Shown: positions 61,045 through 64,000 of the stretch, piece by piece
Layout: each line of letters begins with the position of its first letter
Numbering within the stretch: the first letter of the stretch is position 1
NCBI GenBank assembly: GCA_937898675.1
Contig: CALEJB010000045.1
Span: 1-64,000, forward strand
Origin: an uncultured Prevotellaceae bacterium
Lineage (GTDB): Bacteria > Bacteroidota > Bacteroidia > Bacteroidales > Muribaculaceae
Length of the DNA: 64,000 bases
Direction of reading: 5' to 3'
Made by a program: the position numbers and the translations under genes
The notes under the pieces: generated by a model
Told to the model about the DNA's origin: nothing
The model's input: the letters and a program-made list of their open reading frames with translations, nothing else
Databases searched by the model: none

Positions 61045-61899
61045 TTAATTCAATGAATCGATAATGCTGCCATCGCAGAGGAAGTCATCTAAATCATCGT
61101 ATGAGATGGAAATGCGGGGTTCCCCGATAGCCTCGACAGCAAGCTCGTTGGGCAAAAAGCTCCACGTCACGCCCTTGTCGTCAAAAAAGAAATTGCGGGT
61201 TACACTGATGTTTTCAACATTGAAAAAGCCCAAGTCGTTCAGTTGCTCGTTGCTGTCGGCATTGTTTTGTGCGAACAACTGCTGTTTGAGCAGTTGGCAA
61301 ACATCGGCAATGGCGTCCTCGCGGAACATCCGGTTCAAGTCGATGTAGGCCATCGCTTTCACATCAAAACTGAAATAGCGATGAGTAAGAGAGGACACTT
61401 TTCCATTGCGTTTGACAACATCGACTCGCTCAAACGTAACCACGCCATTTTTGTTATAGACGGGAGCAACCCGTGTGTTTGTGGTGCATGCAACCGCCGA
61501 ACGGCTCTCGCCATTGTCGTCAGACTGGGATTGAGCCGGCTCGGCCATAAAGTCATATTGGTGCATGCTGTTGGCGACGACTTGCTTCAAGGCGTCGTCC
61601 ATGGGCATCGAGGCATCGGCATCGAGCACATATCGGGCAAACAACCGCTTCAAACTGTCAAGAGACGCCCCTTGGGCAAAGACCTTGGACGGAAACTGAA
61701 TGTCGGCCGTTGCGACGATGGAACAGCGCTCGCCATTGGACAGGACAAAACTGGAGGAGTCAGCGACATGACGCATAGCCACAGCAACAGCAGTATCGCC
61801 AGACGAAGAGAGGCCAGAACAACTGCCCGATTTACATGCCGTCACAATTAACATCGTGACAGACAACATTATAACAAGTGCAAATGATGTTATTCTCAT
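61045..61899 (-). CDS. RsiV-like (DUF3298) lipoprotein
   Basis: 284 residues; lipoprotein signal MRITSFALVIMLSVTMLIVTAC (Cys22). A DUF4163-like part and a C-terminal DUF3298-like domain (SLTHRYFSFDVKAMAYIDLNRMF, VTRNFFFDDKGVTWSFLPNE, ISISYDDLDDFL) match the periplasmic domain of the anti-sigma factor RsiV family. No sigma factor gene is next to it, so an anti-sigma role is unlikely here. Minus-strand TATTTTTG (61944-61951) may be its promoter. Confidence 0.82.
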   Translation of the reverse strand: MRITSFALVIMLSVTMLIVTACKSGSCSGLSSSGDTAVAVAMRHVADSSSFVLSNGERCSIVATADIQFPSKVFAQGASLDSLKRLFARYVLDADASMPMDDALKQVVANSMHQYDFMAEPAQSQSDDNGESRSAVACTTNTRVAPVYNKNGVVTFERVDVVKRNGKVSSLTHRYFSFDVKAMAYIDLNRMFREDAIADVCQLLKQQLFAQNNADSNEQLNDLGFFNVENISVTRNFFFDDKGVTWSFLPNELAVEAIGEPRISISYDDLDDFLCDGSIIDSLN

Positions 61900-61943
61900 T
61901 TCAATCCTGATTGTTATGGATTTTCATTTCTGCTAAAGTACGA

Positions 61944-61951
61944 CAAAAATA
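61944..61951 (-). promoter_or_regulatory. -7 box of the lipoprotein-rsmG-MBL operon
   Basis: Minus-strand TATTTTTG, 44 bases before the ATG at 61899. No clear -33. Confidence 0.4.
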
Positions 61952-62013
61952 CCGAAAAGCGGGCAAAAAATGGATTTTTTTGCCGAAATTTGCAAAATAA
62001 AAATACCAGGCAA

Positions 62014-62841
62014 ATGAAAATCGGAAATTTCAACGAACTGCGCATCAACAGGACCGTGGACTTTGGGGCCTATCTCATCGACGAGGACACCCACGAGGTG
62101 TTGCTGCCCAAACGCTATCTCACCCCCGAGATGAAGATTGGCGACACCATCAGGGTATTTGTATATAACGACAGCGAGAACCGTCCGGTAGCCACAACCG
62201 AGGTTCCTGTTGCCGAAGTCGGTGATTTTGCGCTGATGCGCGTCAAGGCAGTGAACAAGGTGGGTGCATTCATGGATTGGGGGCTGTCGGCCAAGGACCT
62301 GCTGGTGCCCTTCGGCGAACAGCGTGTGGACATGAAAGCCGGGCGCAGCTACATCGTGCGGGTCTATCTTGACGAGGCCAGCCATCGCATCGTCGCCAGC
62401 GCCAAATTGGCCAAGTTCCTCAACCATACAGTGCCCGACTACTATCACCGCGAGCGCGTCGAGGTGCTCGTGGCGCAACGCAGCGACCTAGGCTACCGCG
62501 TCATCGTCAACAATGAACATTGGGGCCAGATATACCAGAATGAGATATACCAAGACGTAAACATCGGCGACCGGTTGGCAGCCTTTGTCAAGCAGGTGCG
62601 TCCAGACGGGAAAGTGGATGTCACACTGGCCAAAATCGAAAAAATGCGCATCGATGAACTGGCAGTCCACATTGAGGAATACCTGATGGCAAACGGCGGA
62701 GAAACCACGCTGACAGACAAAAGCGCCCCCAAAGACATCGCCGAGGCCTTTAACTGCAGTAAAAAGGATTACAAGAAAGCCCTTGGGCTACTGTATAAGG
62801 AAAAGAAAGTCACCTTGGGCGAACGAGTAAAACTCACATAG
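62014..62841 (+). CDS. CvfB-like S1 RNA-binding protein
   Basis: 275 residues from the ATG at 62014. N-terminal S1-like OB folds (MKIGNFNELRINRTVDFGAYL, KVGAFMDWGLSAKDLLVPF, VEVLVAQRSDLGYRVIVNN) and a C-terminal winged-helix-like segment (IAEAFNCSKKDYKKALGLLYKEKKV). In Gram-positive bacteria CvfB affects virulence gene expression through RNA; its role here is unknown. Cytoplasmic. A GH29 gene follows 24 bases downstream on the same strand. Confidence 0.9.
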   Translation: MKIGNFNELRINRTVDFGAYLIDEDTHEVLLPKRYLTPEMKIGDTIRVFVYNDSENRPVATTEVPVAEVGDFALMRVKAVNKVGAFMDWGLSAKDLLVPFGEQRVDMKAGRSYIVRVYLDEASHRIVASAKLAKFLNHTVPDYYHRERVEVLVAQRSDLGYRVIVNNEHWGQIYQNEIYQDVNIGDRLAAFVKQVRPDGKVDVTLAKIEKMRIDELAVHIEEYLMANGGETTLTDKSAPKDIAEAFNCSKKDYKKALGLLYKEKKVTLGERVKLT

Positions 62842-62865
62842 GAGCAACACCAGCAACAATCATTC

Positions 62866-64000
62866 ATGAAAAGAAACATTATCACCACTCTTGTGCTGAC
62901 GGCACTCATGTGCGGCACCGCTATTGCCGACAACAATAAGGCCCCCGACCCGTGCTATCCCCTGCCCTCGCCCCAACAGATCGCGTGGCAGCAGCTGGAG
63001 ACCTATGCATTTATCCACTTTGGGCCAAACACCTTTACCGACATGGAATGGGGCTACGGCGACACACCCGCCGAAGCATTCAACCCCACACGGCTCGACT
63101 GCGAGCAATGGGTACAGACAATGGTCAAAGGCGGTTTCAAGGGCGTCATCCTGACATGCAAACACCATGACGGCTTCTGCCTATGGCCCACGAAGTACAC
63201 CGACTACAGCGTGAGCAACTCTCCGTTCAGGAACGGCAAAGGCGATGTGGTCAAGGAACTGTCTGATGCCTGCAAAAAGTATGGCATCAAGTTTGGCGTG
63301 TACCTCTCGCCATGGGACCGGCATCAAGCCTATTACGGCAAGCCGGAGTACCGCGAATACTATTACAACCAGCTGACGGAACTGATGACCGGCTACGGAG
63401 AGGTCTTTGAAGTCTGGTTTGACGGCGCCAACGGTGGCGATGGATGGTATGGCGGTGCCAAGGAAAAGCGCGAGATTGACAGGAGAACATATTATGACTA
63501 CCCTCACGCATGGGGCATCGTCAACGAGTTACAGCCCAATGCCGTGATATTCTCGGACGGCGGCCCCGGCTGCCGCTGGGTGGGCAACGAGAACGGATTT
63601 GCCAATGCCACCAACTGGTCGTTGCTGCGTTCGGGTGAAGTGTACCCCGGCTATCCCCAATATGAGGAATTGCAATCAGGACACGCCGATGGCAACATGT
63701 GGTGCCCCGCCGAGTGCAACACATCAATCCGCCCAGGATGGTTCTACCATGAGAAAGAGGACACCGCTATCAAGACAGTGGACCAGCTTGTCGACCTTTA
63801 TTACCGCAACGTTGGGCACAACGGCACATTCCTGCTCAACTTTCCGGTGGACCGCGACGGACTGATTCACCCGACAGATTCGGCAACCGTTATCGAATGG
63901 CGTCAAAGAATTGACCATGAGTTAGGAAACAACCTGCTCAAGCATGCCCGATTTACCGCCAGCGAGGAACGTTGCGACAATTATTGCGGCTCAAAAGCCG
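62866..64000 (+). CDS. GH29 alpha-L-fucosidase (5' part, cut by window end)
   Basis: About 378 codons are visible, open at the right edge. Signal peptide MKRNIITTLVLTALMCGTAIA, then the GH29 catalytic (beta/alpha)8 domain: YAFIHFGPNTFTDMEWG, VILTCKHHDGFCLWPTKYTD, KFGVYLSPWDRHQ, and the nucleophile strand EVFEVWFDGANG (Asp in WFDG). An exported enzyme that removes alpha-fucose from glycans such as mucin or milk oligosaccharides. Residues from about 355 on begin a second domain not fully visible. The ATG at 62866 opens the signal peptide. Confidence 0.93.
   Translation, partial: MKRNIITTLVLTALMCGTAIADNNKAPDPCYPLPSPQQIAWQQLETYAFIHFGPNTFTDMEWGYGDTPAEAFNPTRLDCEQWVQTMVKGGFKGVILTCKHHDGFCLWPTKYTDYSVSNSPFRNGKGDVVKELSDACKKYGIKFGVYLSPWDRHQAYYGKPEYREYYYNQLTELMTGYGEVFEVWFDGANGGDGWYGGAKEKREIDRRTYYDYPHAWGIVNELQPNAVIFSDGGPGCRWVGNENGFANATNWSLLRSGEVYPGYPQYEELQSGHADGNMWCPAECNTSIRPGWFYHEKEDTAIKTVDQLVDLYYRNVGHNGTFLLNFPVDRDGLIHPTDSATVIEWRQRIDHELGNNLLKHARFTASEERCDNYCGSKA

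Noticed and set aside
1..64000. CRISPR array, rRNA, IS transposase or SusCD pair
   Set aside because: No regularly spaced repeats, no rRNA sequence, no transposase motifs and no TonB-receptor-sized gene were found on either strand.

Overview
The window looks like core chromosome of a gut-type Bacteroidales bacterium. Muribaculaceae or a close relative is my best guess; that is inference from gene content, not a computed placement. The clues are many promoters with the Bacteroidetes -7 box TAnnTTTG (often with TTTG or TTG about 19-20 bases upstream), predicted secreted proteins with type IX secretion (T9SS) C-terminal sorting tails, many lipoproteins, two GH92 mannosidases, a GH29 fucosidase, and Bacteroidota gene orders such as dnaN-exonuclease-coaBC-DUF4835/porD-recN and nusB-yajC-ybbR-coaE. 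Coding DNA is GC-rich at third positions, which creates long antisense open frames that I ignored; gaps between genes are AT-rich. I see no CRISPR array, rRNA, integrase, transposase or intact prophage.

Layout. 0-3 kb: typA converges on ung, and ung diverges from a tRNA-Arg(CCG) gene through overlapping promoters. 3-8.6 kb: a two-gene minus-strand operon of large secreted proteins, a 640-base gap, then a tiny secreted protein that is little more than a T9SS tail. 8.7-12.3 kb: metabolic genes (ilvE, an HD hydrolase, nadE, a DUF486 membrane protein, a DUF2284 metal-binding protein). 12.4-20 kb: an S9 peptidase lipoprotein diverging from two GH92 genes and a PD-(D/E)XK nuclease. 20-24.5 kb: an exported flavodoxin-like lipoprotein diverging from a flavodiiron protein and an NfnAB-type pair, apparently a redox or oxygen-defence module. 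24.6-30 kb: a six-hairpin glycosidase-like lipoprotein and a tricorn-type protease. 30-37.4 kb: dxr-rseP-rlmI, two small lipoproteins and an exported DPP III peptidase. 37.4-41 kb: a gap rich in hairpins, a T9SS cargo protein and an FAD-dependent oxidoreductase. 41-43.7 kb: HAD phosphatase, Fur-family regulator, DUF1015 protein. 43.8-54.5 kb: two long housekeeping operons (dnaN to rlmB, then nusB to a C40 peptidase). 54.5-57.2 kb: a minus-strand operon nadC - DAHP synthase/chorismate mutase - SDR. 57.3-64 kb: rlmH, two unrecognised secreted proteins, an RsiV-like lipoprotein-rsmG-MBL hydrolase operon, a CvfB-like S1 protein, and a GH29 fucosidase cut off by the window end.

Taken together this is a housekeeping region interspersed with cell-envelope and glycan-degrading genes. 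GH92, GH29 and the six-hairpin protein fit foraging on host or dietary glycans, without a SusCD pair in view; the S9, S41 and M49 peptidases fit peptide use. No obviously new multi-gene system stands out. The best leads are the stand-alone T9SS-tail protein, the compositionally mosaic secreted operon, the orphan PD-(D/E)XK nuclease, the flavodoxin-lipoprotein/FprA/NfnAB cluster, three genes whose promoter box lies almost on the start codon, and an inverted-repeat-bounded segment near 37.6 kb.
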